Part shown: one piece after another, positions 16,464 to 24,725 of the stretch
Position numbering within the stretch: the first letter of the stretch is position 1
Layout: every line of letters starts with the position of its first letter
NCBI GenBank assembly: GCA_052034525.1
Contig: JBPOIK010000062.1
Span: 1-64,000 of the forward strand
Source of the DNA: JAFGJQ01 sp052034525
Lineage (GTDB): Bacteria > Planctomycetota > Phycisphaerae > UBA1845
Direction of reading: 5' to 3'
Length of the DNA: 64,000 bases
Translations under genes and position numbers: made by a program
The notes under the pieces: model-generated
The model's database searches: none
What the model was told of the DNA's origin: nothing
Seen by the model: the letters and a program-made list of their open reading frames with translations, nothing else

Positions 16464-18413
16464 ATGTTGGGTCATCCTCGCGGCCTGTACGTCTTGTTCC
16501 TGACGGAAATGTGGGAGCGGATGAGCTTTTACGGCATGAAAGCGCTGCTGATGCTGTACATGCTCAATTACCTGGTCTGGAACCAGGAGAAATCGTCCGA
16601 CGTCTTGGCCTGGTACGCCGGTCTGGTCTACTTCACGCCAGCGCTGGGCGGAATTCTGGCGGACAAGGTGTTCGGGGCGCGATGGGCCGTCGTCATCGGC
16701 GGCACGCTCATGTGCATCGGGCACTTCCTCCTGGCGTTTGAACCGCTGCCGTTTTTCTATTCCGGACTGGGGTTCCTGATCGTCGGATGCGGCCTGCTCA
16801 AGCCCAACATCTCCACGCAGGTCGGTTCGTTGTATCCGCGTGGCGATCGTCGGCGGGACGCGGCATTCACCATCTTCTACATGGGCATCAACCTCGGCGC
16901 GTTCATCGGGCCGCTGGTGTGTGGTTGGCTGCGGTTGACGTATGGTTTCCACTACGGCTTCGCGGCGGCCGGCGTGGGCATGGCCTGCGGGCTGATCGTC
17001 TACCTGATCGGGATGGGGACGGTGAAACGCGAGGCGGCGGCCGCGGCGGCCGCGCCCGCGGTTCAGAACGCCAACGAAAAGCCGCAAGCCGACATCCCGC
17101 GGCATGTGGCGCGGGACCGTATCATCGTTCTATTCGTGATCTTCATCTTTGCGCTGGTGTTCTGGATGGCCTTCGAGCAGGCGGCCAACGTCATGACCGT
17201 CTGGGCGGACAAGAACACCAACCTTCACGTATTCCGGGCGGAGGCGCCGCGCGCCCCGGTCCAGGCGGAGGAATCGACCGGCGACAAAGCTCCGAAGAGC
17301 TGGCGGGACTGGCAGATGGGCGCCGAGTTCATGCAGTCCGTGAATCCGCTCTTCATTGTCACGCTCGGCGGCGTGTTTGCGGGGTTATGGATCTGGCTGG
17401 AGCGACGCAAGAAACAACCGTCCACGCCCGCCAAAATGACCATCGCCATGTTCGGCATGACGCTTGCGTATGTCATCATGTTGGTTGCCGCGGCCCGCGA
17501 GAACGCTCCGACCAGCGTGGCACTGGACTCGTTGCCGGGCACCGTGGCGCTGGATGAGAAGCAGCATCTCTACACGTTTGAGGAGCCGGACGAACAGGAA
17601 AAGACCCCGGACGATCGTGCCACTCCGAAGCGAGAGTACTACGGCAACAAGCGCCTGCGATACGACGCCTCGACGCGCAGGCTTCTGATGAACGGAGTCC
17701 TGAGCGATCTTGACTGGCTGCGTCTGCTCGGGCAGTCGGCGCCTCCGGAGTACCGGTCGGCAATCAAAGACCTGCTGGCCAGAGCGAAAGCGCGCCACGC
17801 ACAGTCCCTGGCGGATGTCAAAGAGGCCCGCACACGCGTGCCGCGGGGCACCGGGTCCGAGATTCTGAAGAAGCACATTGCGGACGCCGAAATCTGGCAC
17901 GTCTCCGTCGTAATTCCGGAGGACATGCCCGATCCCGAGTGGAGCGTGAAGCTGCCGGACAAGGTCACCTGGGACGCGGCCACGCGGACGATTCGGGTGG
18001 GACAGGAACTCTCGGAGCGGGACAAGCTGGCGTTGTACGCCGGCGGGGCCGAACCGGCATTCCGGGAGGCGGTCAACCAGGTCTACGCCGATTCTTCGGT
18101 GCGGAAGGTCAGCGTGCTGTGGCTCGTTCTGTTCTACCTGACCTGCACCATGTCCGAATTGTGCCTCTCGCCGGTCGGCCTTTCGCTGGTGACAAAAATG
18201 GCTCCGCCCAAACATGTGGGACTGTTCATGGGCCTGTGGTTCGTCACGACCGGCGGAATCGCCAATTTCGCAGCGCATACCATCGGGGGCTATTGGAGCA
18301 AGATGACCCCGACGACCTATTTCATGATATTCGGTGCGATGGCGCTTGTGGCCGCGTTGATCATGTTGCCGGTCGTCGAGGCCATGAAGCGGCGGATGCA
18401 CGGCATTCAGTAG
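16464..18413 (+). CDS. POT/PTR2-family transporter with large TM9-TM10 insert
   Basis: A 649-residue proton-coupled transporter of the peptide (POT/PTR2) family in the inner membrane. The N-terminal ExxER proton-coupling motif is in EMWERMSFYGM (15-25). GLLKPNISTQVGSLYP (110-125) and the FYMGINLGAFIGP segment are PTR2 signatures; MSELCLSPVGLSLVTKMAP (563-581) is the TM10 signature. Family members usually have about 450-500 residues; the excess is a hydrophilic block of roughly 200 residues (about 346-548) between predicted TM9 and TM10, plus a second polar loop near 250-290. A CodA-like deaminase gene starts 16 bp downstream, so the true substrate might not be a peptide. GGAGGG precedes the ATG. 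Confidence 0.88.
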   Translation: MLGHPRGLYVLFLTEMWERMSFYGMKALLMLYMLNYLVWNQEKSSDVLAWYAGLVYFTPALGGILADKVFGARWAVVIGGTLMCIGHFLLAFEPLPFFYSGLGFLIVGCGLLKPNISTQVGSLYPRGDRRRDAAFTIFYMGINLGAFIGPLVCGWLRLTYGFHYGFAAAGVGMACGLIVYLIGMGTVKREAAAAAAAPAVQNANEKPQADIPRHVARDRIIVLFVIFIFALVFWMAFEQAANVMTVWADKNTNLHVFRAEAPRAPVQAEESTGDKAPKSWRDWQMGAEFMQSVNPLFIVTLGGVFAGLWIWLERRKKQPSTPAKMTIAMFGMTLAYVIMLVAAARENAPTSVALDSLPGTVALDEKQHLYTFEEPDEQEKTPDDRATPKREYYGNKRLRYDASTRRLLMNGVLSDLDWLRLLGQSAPPEYRSAIKDLLARAKARHAQSLADVKEARTRVPRGTGSEILKKHIADAEIWHVSVVIPEDMPDPEWSVKLPDKVTWDAATRTIRVGQELSERDKLALYAGGAEPAFREAVNQVYADSSVRKVSVLWLVLFYLTCTMSELCLSPVGLSLVTKMAPPKHVGLFMGLWFVTTGGIANFAAHTIGGYWSKMTPTTYFMIFGAMALVAALIMLPVVEAMKRRMHGIQ

Positions 18414-18429
18414 CCGCGGGGAGCCGGAA

Positions 18430-19698
18430 ATGGAACGAGTCCAGAACGTCCGAAACGCACGGATGCGTGGACGGGCGGATCGCGTGGATCTTGCGCTCTC
18501 CTCGGACGGGCGGATCGAGCGGGTCGAGCCGGCCTCCGGTCGGCCGGCGGGTCCGGCCGACATCGACGCGGGCGGCTGCCTGGTGATACCGTCGTTCATC
18601 GATTCGCATCTGCACCTGGACCTGGCGTATTCGCTGGACCTGGTGCCGCCGAACGAGAGCGGCACGCTGACGGAAGCCATCCGCCACTGGGCACGGGTGA
18701 AACGCGACCTGTCCCCCTCCAACGTGTGCGAACGCGCGATCCGGGCCGTCCACGAGGAGGTCTCGTTCGGCATAGGCTTCATCCGCACGCACGTGGACGT
18801 GGGCACGTCGGCCGGACTGCGGCTGTGCGAAGGCGTGTTGGCCGCGCGCCAGCGGACGCGCGACTTCGTCGACATCCAGGTCGTCGCGTTCCCGCAGGAC
18901 GGCATTCTGCAGGATCCCGGCGTGCTCGACGGGATGCGCGAGGCCCTGCGGATGGGCTGCGATCTGGTCGGCGGCATCGCCCACAACGAGCGGACCGACG
19001 AGGACAGCCGGCAGCATATTGACCTGCTCTTCGACCTGGCCGAGGAGTTCGACCGCGACATCGACTGCCACATCGACGAGACGGACGACCCGAACTCGCG
19101 CTGCACGGAGGTGCTGGCGGCCCGCACGATCGAACGAGGATGGAACGGGCGCGTGACCGCTTCGCACGTCTGCGCGCTGGCCGGCTACGACAACGTCCAC
19201 GCCGCCAGGGTCATTCGCCTGCTGGCCGACGCCGAGGTGAACGTGGTTACCAACCCCGGCGTGAATCTCCATCTCCAGGGACGGTTCGACCGCTACCCCA
19301 AGCGCCGCGGGCTGACGCGCGTGCGCGAACTGCTGGCGGCCGGCGTAAACGTGTCGGTCGGACAGGACTGCATTCGCGATCCGTTCTATCCGCTGGGCAC
19401 GGGCAGCCTGCTGGAAGCAGGGCATCTGCTGATCCACGCGGATCACCTCTCCACGGCCCGCCAGATCGAGCAGGTGGCGGACATGATCACCCGGAACGCC
19501 GCACGCACGCTGCGGCTGTCGCACTACGGGCTGGAGCCGGGCTGCCGGGCAGACCTGGCGATCCTGCCGGTGGACTCCATGCACGAGGCGTTCCGCACCC
19601 GCCCGGCGCCGCGACTCGTGCTGAAACACGGGGTCATCGTCAGCCGGCAGGAGGCCCCTTGCTCCCCGTCTTTCCAGGCGGCGCACCGAAACGACTGA
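18430..19698 (+). CDS. Cytosine deaminase-like amidohydrolase
   Basis: A 422-residue metal-dependent hydrolase of the CodA group. Metal and catalytic motifs align with E. coli CodA: DSHLHLDLAY (HxH ligands), CHIDETDD (His ligand and catalytic Glu), TASHVCAL (His ligand) and GQDCIRDPFYPLG (catalytic Asp). The last motif differs from CodA, GHDDVFDPWYPLG: Gln replaces His and Cys replaces the second Asp, a residue known to influence substrate choice. The substrate may therefore be another pyrimidine, a triazine or a cyclic urea, not cytosine. It follows the POT transporter by 16 bp, an arrangement suggesting uptake and deamination of one compound. Start ATG follows GGGGAGCCGGAA. Confidence 0.82.
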   Translation: MERVQNVRNARMRGRADRVDLALSSDGRIERVEPASGRPAGPADIDAGGCLVIPSFIDSHLHLDLAYSLDLVPPNESGTLTEAIRHWARVKRDLSPSNVCERAIRAVHEEVSFGIGFIRTHVDVGTSAGLRLCEGVLAARQRTRDFVDIQVVAFPQDGILQDPGVLDGMREALRMGCDLVGGIAHNERTDEDSRQHIDLLFDLAEEFDRDIDCHIDETDDPNSRCTEVLAARTIERGWNGRVTASHVCALAGYDNVHAARVIRLLADAEVNVVTNPGVNLHLQGRFDRYPKRRGLTRVRELLAAGVNVSVGQDCIRDPFYPLGTGSLLEAGHLLIHADHLSTARQIEQVADMITRNAARTLRLSHYGLEPGCRADLAILPVDSMHEAFRTRPAPRLVLKHGVIVSRQEAPCSPSFQAAHRND

Positions 19699-19746
19699 CG
19701 AAGCCGACCGCACAACCGATCGAGCCCCGGGGAACCTCCGCGCGTC

Positions 19747-20946
19747 TCACCGCACGCACAGCCACACCGCTTTGAGGTACGACGACTCCGCGCATCGCGG
19801 GGAGACGGGATGGTCCATGCCGGCGCCGCTGACCGAAAGAATCTGCGCGGATCGGCCGGCCTGCCGCACGGATGCCGTCACCAGGGAAACAAACTCGTCC
19901 CGCCCGAGCGCGCCGCTGCATGAGCAGGTCAGCAACAGCCCGCCTGGCGCCACGAGCCCCGCCGCCAGCCGGTTCAGATCGGCGTACTTCCGGCGGCCCT
20001 CCTGTGTATCGTTGCGACCGAAGATCAGCTTGGGCGGATCGAGGGCCAGCACGTCATACTGCCGCCGGTTCACCTGCATCTGCCGCATGTACGCGAACGC
20101 ATCGGCCTGCACGGTGTCCAGCCGCACCTGGTTGAGGTTCGCGTTGGTCCGCGCCATGGCCACCGCCGCCTCGTCCAGATCCACGCAGGTGACCTCCGCC
20201 GCCCCGCCCAGCACCTTGGCATAAATGCCGAACCCGCCGCTGTAGCAGCACATGTCCAGCACACGGCCGCCGCCGGTCAGCTCGGCCAGCCGGCGCCGAT
20301 TCTCCCGCTGGTCGCAGAAGAAGCCCGTCTTGTGGCCGGCCTCGAACTGCACACGAAACCGGACCCCGTACTCCGTGATGTTCACCGACTCCGGGCACCG
20401 GGCGGAAACCACCGAGTCGGCCGTGAACGCCTCCTGCCGCTGCACCCGCTCATCCACGTGTACGCGATGATGCCGCGTGCCCCCCGCCTCGTGCAACAGC
20501 GGCAGCAGGCGATCCAGCATCCGCCACATTCCCAGGCTGAAGACCTCCACCGACAACACGTCGCCGTAGCGGTCTGCCACCAGCCCGCTCAAATCGTCCC
20601 CCTCCGCGTGGACCAGCCGGTACGCGTTCGTCACCGCGTCCAGCCCGAGCCGCCCGCGCCGCAACGCCGCCGCCCGGCCGATCGCATCCTGCCAGAACGC
20701 CTCATCCAGCACGCCCTCACCGAAACGCAGCATCCGCACCGCAATGGCCGACCGGGGATTGTAGAGTCCGTGTCCGAACAGTGAGCCCCGTCGGTCGTAT
20801 ACCGCCACGCAGTCGCCCGGCCGAGCGTCCGGCGACGCCCGCCCGACCATTTTCTGATAGAGGAACGTCTGGTAGGCCGCCGATCGCAACGCAACCCACG
20901 GCGAGGATCGCTCCGCACGGTTCGTGTCATCAGCCGGTTCGGTCAT
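19747..20946 (-). CDS. RlmI-like class I SAM-dependent rRNA methyltransferase
   Basis: A 399-residue protein of the RlmI/YccW family, whose E. coli member makes m5C1962 in 23S rRNA. The N-terminal PUA-like domain includes RPGDCVAVYDRRGSLFGHGL and YNPRSAIAVRML. The middle has DDLSGLVADRYGDVLSVE and the C-terminal Rossmann methyltransferase shows RVLDMCCYSGGFGIYA, VTCVDLDEAAV and the NPPY-like LALDPPKLIF. The catalytic-Cys region TCSCSG is present. ATG at 20946 or GTG at 20952 may start it. A perfect TATAAT lies only 8 bp upstream of the ATG, so its mRNA may be leaderless. It is divergent from the nucleotidyltransferase gene. Confidence 0.88.
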   Translation of the reverse strand: MTEPADDTNRAERSSPWVALRSAAYQTFLYQKMVGRASPDARPGDCVAVYDRRGSLFGHGLYNPRSAIAVRMLRFGEGVLDEAFWQDAIGRAAALRRGRLGLDAVTNAYRLVHAEGDDLSGLVADRYGDVLSVEVFSLGMWRMLDRLLPLLHEAGGTRHHRVHVDERVQRQEAFTADSVVSARCPESVNITEYGVRFRVQFEAGHKTGFFCDQRENRRRLAELTGGGRVLDMCCYSGGFGIYAKVLGGAAEVTCVDLDEAAVAMARTNANLNQVRLDTVQADAFAYMRQMQVNRRQYDVLALDPPKLIFGRNDTQEGRRKYADLNRLAAGLVAPGGLLLTCSCSGALGRDEFVSLVTASVRQAGRSAQILSVSGAGMDHPVSPRCAESSYLKAVWLCVR

Positions 20947-20954
20947 CGCCACGG

Positions 20955-20960
20955 ATTATA
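20955..20960 (-). promoter_or_regulatory. TATAAT -10 element placed for a leaderless transcript
   Basis: The minus strand carries a consensus -10 hexamer ending 8 nt before the ATG at 20946. A start site 6-8 nt downstream of it falls on or next to the start codon. No good -35 lies 17 bp upstream (TTGCGC is 19 bp away), and no Shine-Dalgarno sequence is possible. Confidence 0.4.
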
Positions 20961-21059
20961 CCGCGCGGCCGGACGGCCGGCGCAATCCCGGCCACGCCCC
21001 GGTTCGCCGTTCGGACGGCCGAGAGTGGGTCCCTTCTCATTTCTCCACTTGCGGTTACC

Positions 21060-21977
21060 ATGCTGCGCATGAAACCGACTCTGCTCATTCTGGCCGCCGG
21101 CATGGGCTCGCGCTATGGTGGGCTCAAGCAGGTCGACCCGGTCGGGCCCAACGGCGAGGCGATCATCGACTTCTCCGTCTTTGACGCCATGCGGGCGGGC
21201 TTCGGCCGACTGGTCTTCGTCATCCGCCGCGACATCGAGTCCGCCTTCCGGGAAACCATCGGCCGGCGCTTCGAGGACAAGCTGCCCGTGACATATGCAT
21301 TCCAGGAACTCGACGCGCTGCCCGCCGGATATGCGCCCCCGGCCAATCGGACGAAGCCCTGGGGCACGGGCCACGCGGTTCTGGTGGCGGCCGATCTCAT
21401 CCGCGAACCCTTTGCCGCGATCAACGCCGACGACTTCTACGGCCCGGCGTCCTACCGGCTCCTGTGCGACTTCCTCGTCCATACGCCGGACGCCGAGGTG
21501 GCCAACTACGCCATGGTCGGCTTCCAACTGGCCAACACGCTGTCGGAGGCGGGCGGCGTGTCTCGCGGCGTGTGCCGCTGTGATGACGCCGGATACCTCC
21601 GGCACATTCAGGAACAGACCAACATCGAAAAGGATCCTGCCGGCGCGCGGTACACGGACGAACACGGCCAACTTCGTGTCCTGTCCGGTCAGACCTTGGT
21701 CTCGATGAACATGTGGGGATTCCACCCCTCGTTCTTTGGCCATCTCGGCAAGGGCTTCGTGGAGTTCCTGGACCACAGCGGGCAGGATCCGAAGTCCGAA
21801 TACTACCTGCCTGCGGCCGTAAACGATCTGGTGAACACCGGCCAGGCTCGCGTCCGCGTTCTGAGTACGCCGGAGGCGTGGTGCGGCATCACGTACCAGC
21901 AGGATCGCCACCAGGTAATTCACTATCTTCGCAGCCTGATCGATAACGGCACGTACCCCCCCAGACTCTCTTTCTGA
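21060..21977 (+). CDS. NDP-sugar pyrophosphorylase-like nucleotidyltransferase
   Basis: A 305-residue protein starting MLRMKPTLLILAAGMGSRYGGLKQ, the glycine-rich nucleotide-binding signature of sugar-1-phosphate nucleotidyltransferases. PWGTGHAVLVAADLI and FAAINADDFYG supply the later substrate and metal-binding segments (the DD of NADDFYG). The last third is less like classical GlmU/RfbA enzymes and lacks a left-handed helix acyltransferase domain. The sugar is not known. It is divergent from the rRNA methyltransferase gene; ATG at 21069 is a possible alternative start. It appears monocistronic. Confidence 0.8.
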   Translation: MLRMKPTLLILAAGMGSRYGGLKQVDPVGPNGEAIIDFSVFDAMRAGFGRLVFVIRRDIESAFRETIGRRFEDKLPVTYAFQELDALPAGYAPPANRTKPWGTGHAVLVAADLIREPFAAINADDFYGPASYRLLCDFLVHTPDAEVANYAMVGFQLANTLSEAGGVSRGVCRCDDAGYLRHIQEQTNIEKDPAGARYTDEHGQLRVLSGQTLVSMNMWGFHPSFFGHLGKGFVEFLDHSGQDPKSEYYLPAAVNDLVNTGQARVRVLSTPEAWCGITYQQDRHQVIHYLRSLIDNGTYPPRLSF

Positions 21978-22045
21978 CCCCTTTTCAGACCGTCTCCCCC
22001 GACGATTCTCGCTGGATTCATCAGGGCACCCCCTTACCAAACCGC

Positions 22046-22074
22046 TTGAGTTGAGTATGCAAAGAACGTAGAAT
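22046..22074 (+). promoter_or_regulatory. Probable sigma-70-type promoter of the LacI-family gene
   Basis: TTGAGT (22046-22051) and TAGAAT (22069-22074) are 17 bp apart, on an unusually AT-rich stretch. Transcription would start near 22081, giving a leader of about 80 nt before the ATG. Confidence 0.6.
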
Positions 22075-22162
22075 AAAGGGGCTGCGGGTCTGTGGGCGGC
22101 GGCAGACGCCGCCACGACGGAACTGGTCTTTGCGCTCGGAAACCCCTGCGACGAGGAACGGA

Positions 22163-23194
22163 ATGGCCACCATCGACGAAATCGCCAGGCGAGCGAACGT
22201 CTCCAAAACGACGGTGTCCTTCGTGATCAACGGGAAGCCGGGGGTCAGCGAAGCGACGGCCAACCTCGTCCGGGCCGTCATGGCCGAGCTGGATTACGTC
22301 CCGTCCGCTCTGGCGCAGCGGTTTGCCGCCCGGCGCAGCATGGCCGTGGCGCTGATTGCCCAGTCGTATCCAAGCGTCTTTCATGATCCGCGGCACGCGG
22401 AAATCGTCGACGCCGTATATGGCACGCTGGAGGATCAGGATTACTCGCTGGTCCTGGGCACGTCGAACAAGCGGTTTCTGGAAGAGCGCCGCCACATCAA
22501 GATGCTCCGCAGCGGCCAGGTGGACGGCCTGCTGCTGCTGGAGCCCACGCTGGATCAGGATTATCTGGCGGACCTGGCCGAGCAGGACGCCCCCGTCGTC
22601 ATCATCAATGGAGAAGGCGCCCACCTGGGCCTGTCGGCCGTGCGGACAAACGACATCGCCGTGGGCCGGATCGCCGCCGAGCACCTCCTGGGCCTCGGGC
22701 ATCGGCGCATCGGGTTCATTGACGGAGGTCGATCACACCAGTCGGCGATCGATCGGGCCCTGGAGTTTCAGCGTGTGCTGGCGCGGGCGGGCTGTCCGTT
22801 GGACCCGCGGCGCATCTTCCACGGTGAGATCAACACCAGTGAGATCACAGGGCGCGACGGCTGTCGCGCCATTCTGGAACGCATGCCGGACACGACGGCC
22901 ATCTTCTGCTGCAACGACACCATGGCGCTGAACGCCCTGGATGCCGCTCGAGAGATGAACGTGGACGTGCCCGGCCGGCTGTCGCTGCTGGGCGTGGACG
23001 ATCATCCCACCAGCATCGCCTGTCGTCCGCAGCTTTCGTCCATTCGCCAACCGTCGTATGACATCGCTAAAGAGGCGACCGGGATCCTGCTCGCCCGCCT
23101 GCAGGATCCGAGCAACGGAAGCCAGAAACCGGCGACCCGTCTGCTTCCACCCGCCCTGGTTCCGCGTGATTCCACCGCGCCCCCGGCCCAGTGA
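22163..23194 (+). CDS. LacI-family transcriptional regulator
   Basis: A 343-residue repressor-type regulator. The N-terminal helix-turn-helix reads MATIDEIARRANVSKTTVSF, followed by hinge helix SALAQRFAARRS. The rest is a periplasmic-binding-protein-like effector domain with SNKRFLEERRHIKML, DGLLLLEP and the conserved FCCNDTMALNALDAARE block. The effector is unknown; sugars or nucleosides are usual. ATG at 22163 has GAGGAACGGA upstream and begins directly at the HTH; a start 33 nt earlier would add nonhomologous residues. No sugar operon adjoins it, so its targets lie elsewhere or it acts on its own promoter. Confidence 0.92.
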   Translation: MATIDEIARRANVSKTTVSFVINGKPGVSEATANLVRAVMAELDYVPSALAQRFAARRSMAVALIAQSYPSVFHDPRHAEIVDAVYGTLEDQDYSLVLGTSNKRFLEERRHIKMLRSGQVDGLLLLEPTLDQDYLADLAEQDAPVVIINGEGAHLGLSAVRTNDIAVGRIAAEHLLGLGHRRIGFIDGGRSHQSAIDRALEFQRVLARAGCPLDPRRIFHGEINTSEITGRDGCRAILERMPDTTAIFCCNDTMALNALDAAREMNVDVPGRLSLLGVDDHPTSIACRPQLSSIRQPSYDIAKEATGILLARLQDPSNGSQKPATRLLPPALVPRDSTAPPAQ

Positions 23195-23615
23195 TTCCGG
23201 GTCTGCTGTTCCATCGGCGCGAGAACTTTTTCCCGACGAGCGACCACTGCGTTTTCCGTACAGATGCCCCTTGCGAACCGACGGTCCCGGATAGCCCGTC
23301 CCATAAGCATAGCCGCCGGTGGCCAAGAACCCGCGTATAGAGTCTCGCCGGCGCCGCCGTTCCCGAACGAACGGAAGAGGCGTTTCGGATCGAACAGCCC
23401 AAGGATAGCGGCATTCGGCGAGCAGGTACTCGGACTGGGTATGCCGATCGGGTGCAACGTCCAGAAGCGGGCTGAGATGGACTGCAGGATGATCGCCACG
23501 CTCTCTACGGAGACTCGGTCAGGACGCCGCCCGCTGACGCAGCAGACGCTCCGGAGGCATCAGAACCGCAATGATATACGGTCCGCCCGAAGAAGGCTGA
23601 CACGGGCCGCGCGGC
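23195..23615. other. Intergenic region with no recognised gene
   Basis: About 420 bp between the convergent LacI-type and hydrolase genes. Open frames on both strands lack ribosome sites and any recognisable pattern. No strong hairpin with a T-run was found. Confidence 0.5.
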
Positions 23616-24641
23616 TTACCTCGCTTCCGGCGGGTTAACATCGACAGACCCCCGCTCCCCTACCTTCACCTCCACGGTCCGGCGCACCACCGCGCCTTTG
23701 GAGCGTCGCGCGTCCAGGGTGACGCGGTATGTCCCGGGCTGGGCATAGGTGTGTCGGGGTTCGGCGACAGGGGAGGTCTGGCCGTCGCCGAAAGCCCAGG
23801 CATAATGCGTGGGCTCGAAGGAGGAGCGGATCTTGAACTGAACGGTCAACGGATCGTCGCCGGTCAGGATCGCCCGGATGTGCATCCAGGGCACCGAGCG
23901 CACCACGTTTTCGAAGAAGCTGCACGCCTCTTTCGGATGGCCCTGATGCCCGCCGCCTTTCTCCGAACGAAACACGTTCACGCGATGCTCTTCCAGCCAG
24001 TCGGCGCACTTGCGGCCCTCGCGGCCGGTCAGCACATCCTCCGCCCCGGAGAGCACGAGCACGGGCTGGTGCGGATCGACGCGCCTCACCGCGTCTTCGA
24101 ACAGCGCGGGGTCAAAGTTCCCCTGCAGCACGGCCACGGCCCGGAAGACACCCGGGTTCCGCAGCCCCGTGAAGAGGCTCGCATAGCTGCCCGCCGACCA
24201 GCTCACCAGGAACACCCGGTCATCAGATATGTTGTACGCCCCGCGCGCGTGCCGCACTGCGTCCAGAAGGGTCTGCTCGTCCCGCCGCTGCCGACGGACC
24301 TGTTCCTGAACGTTGTGGAACAGGCGGGCGGCCGTCCCCTTGAGGTGCGGGGCGATCACCACGAACCCCTTTTCTTCCGCGAGTTTGACCCAATCTCCGA
24401 TCTGACGGCGGGGCGTGTCGAACGGCTCTGTGCCGTGGCACAGGACGATCAGCGGGTGCGCGCGGGACGGATCGTACACGGACGGAACGTACGCCAGGTA
24501 TTTTTCACCCGACAACGGCTCCTCCAGGGTCAGAATCTGGTTGGGGACGCTGGCGTCGCGATATTGCGGACAGCCTGCGCACACGCATGGCAGGAGCGCC
24601 GGAACGATACGCCGCCAGCCCGATCGAAAGGTTCGTTTCAT
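23616..24641 (-). CDS. Alpha/beta-hydrolase lipoprotein with C-terminal PKD domain
   Basis: A 341-residue exported protein. MKRTFRSGWRRIVPALLPCV is a signal peptide ending at a CAGC site, suggesting a lipoprotein, though Cys in the -3 lipobox position is unusual. Residues about 50-260 form an alpha/beta hydrolase: HPLIVLCHG, then the nucleophile elbow SWSAGSYA, and a late acid and His. The elbow reads W-S-A-G rather than the full GxSxG. The last ~75 residues contain FGDGQTSPVAEPRHTYAQPG, a PKD fold common in extracellular enzymes that bind polymers. Substrate is unknown; an esterase or depolymerase of the feruloyl-esterase or PHB-depolymerase sort is possible. ATG at 24641 is preferred to upstream starts. 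Confidence 0.75.
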   Translation of the reverse strand: MKRTFRSGWRRIVPALLPCVCAGCPQYRDASVPNQILTLEEPLSGEKYLAYVPSVYDPSRAHPLIVLCHGTEPFDTPRRQIGDWVKLAEEKGFVVIAPHLKGTAARLFHNVQEQVRRQRRDEQTLLDAVRHARGAYNISDDRVFLVSWSAGSYASLFTGLRNPGVFRAVAVLQGNFDPALFEDAVRRVDPHQPVLVLSGAEDVLTGREGRKCADWLEEHRVNVFRSEKGGGHQGHPKEACSFFENVVRSVPWMHIRAILTGDDPLTVQFKIRSSFEPTHYAWAFGDGQTSPVAEPRHTYAQPGTYRVTLDARRSKGAVVRRTVEVKVGERGSVDVNPPEAR

Positions 24642-24725
24642 GATGTTTCTCGCCGCGGAGCAGGTTGGGCCCATGCACTCCGGGTGCATGGCCGCAATCC
24701 CGACCGTGTGTCGGCGCGCCGAACC

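Noticed and set aside
23264..23638. Gene in the 23.2-23.6 kb gap
   Set aside because: Open frames on both strands have no ribosome site, biased Arg/Ser composition and no family resemblance.
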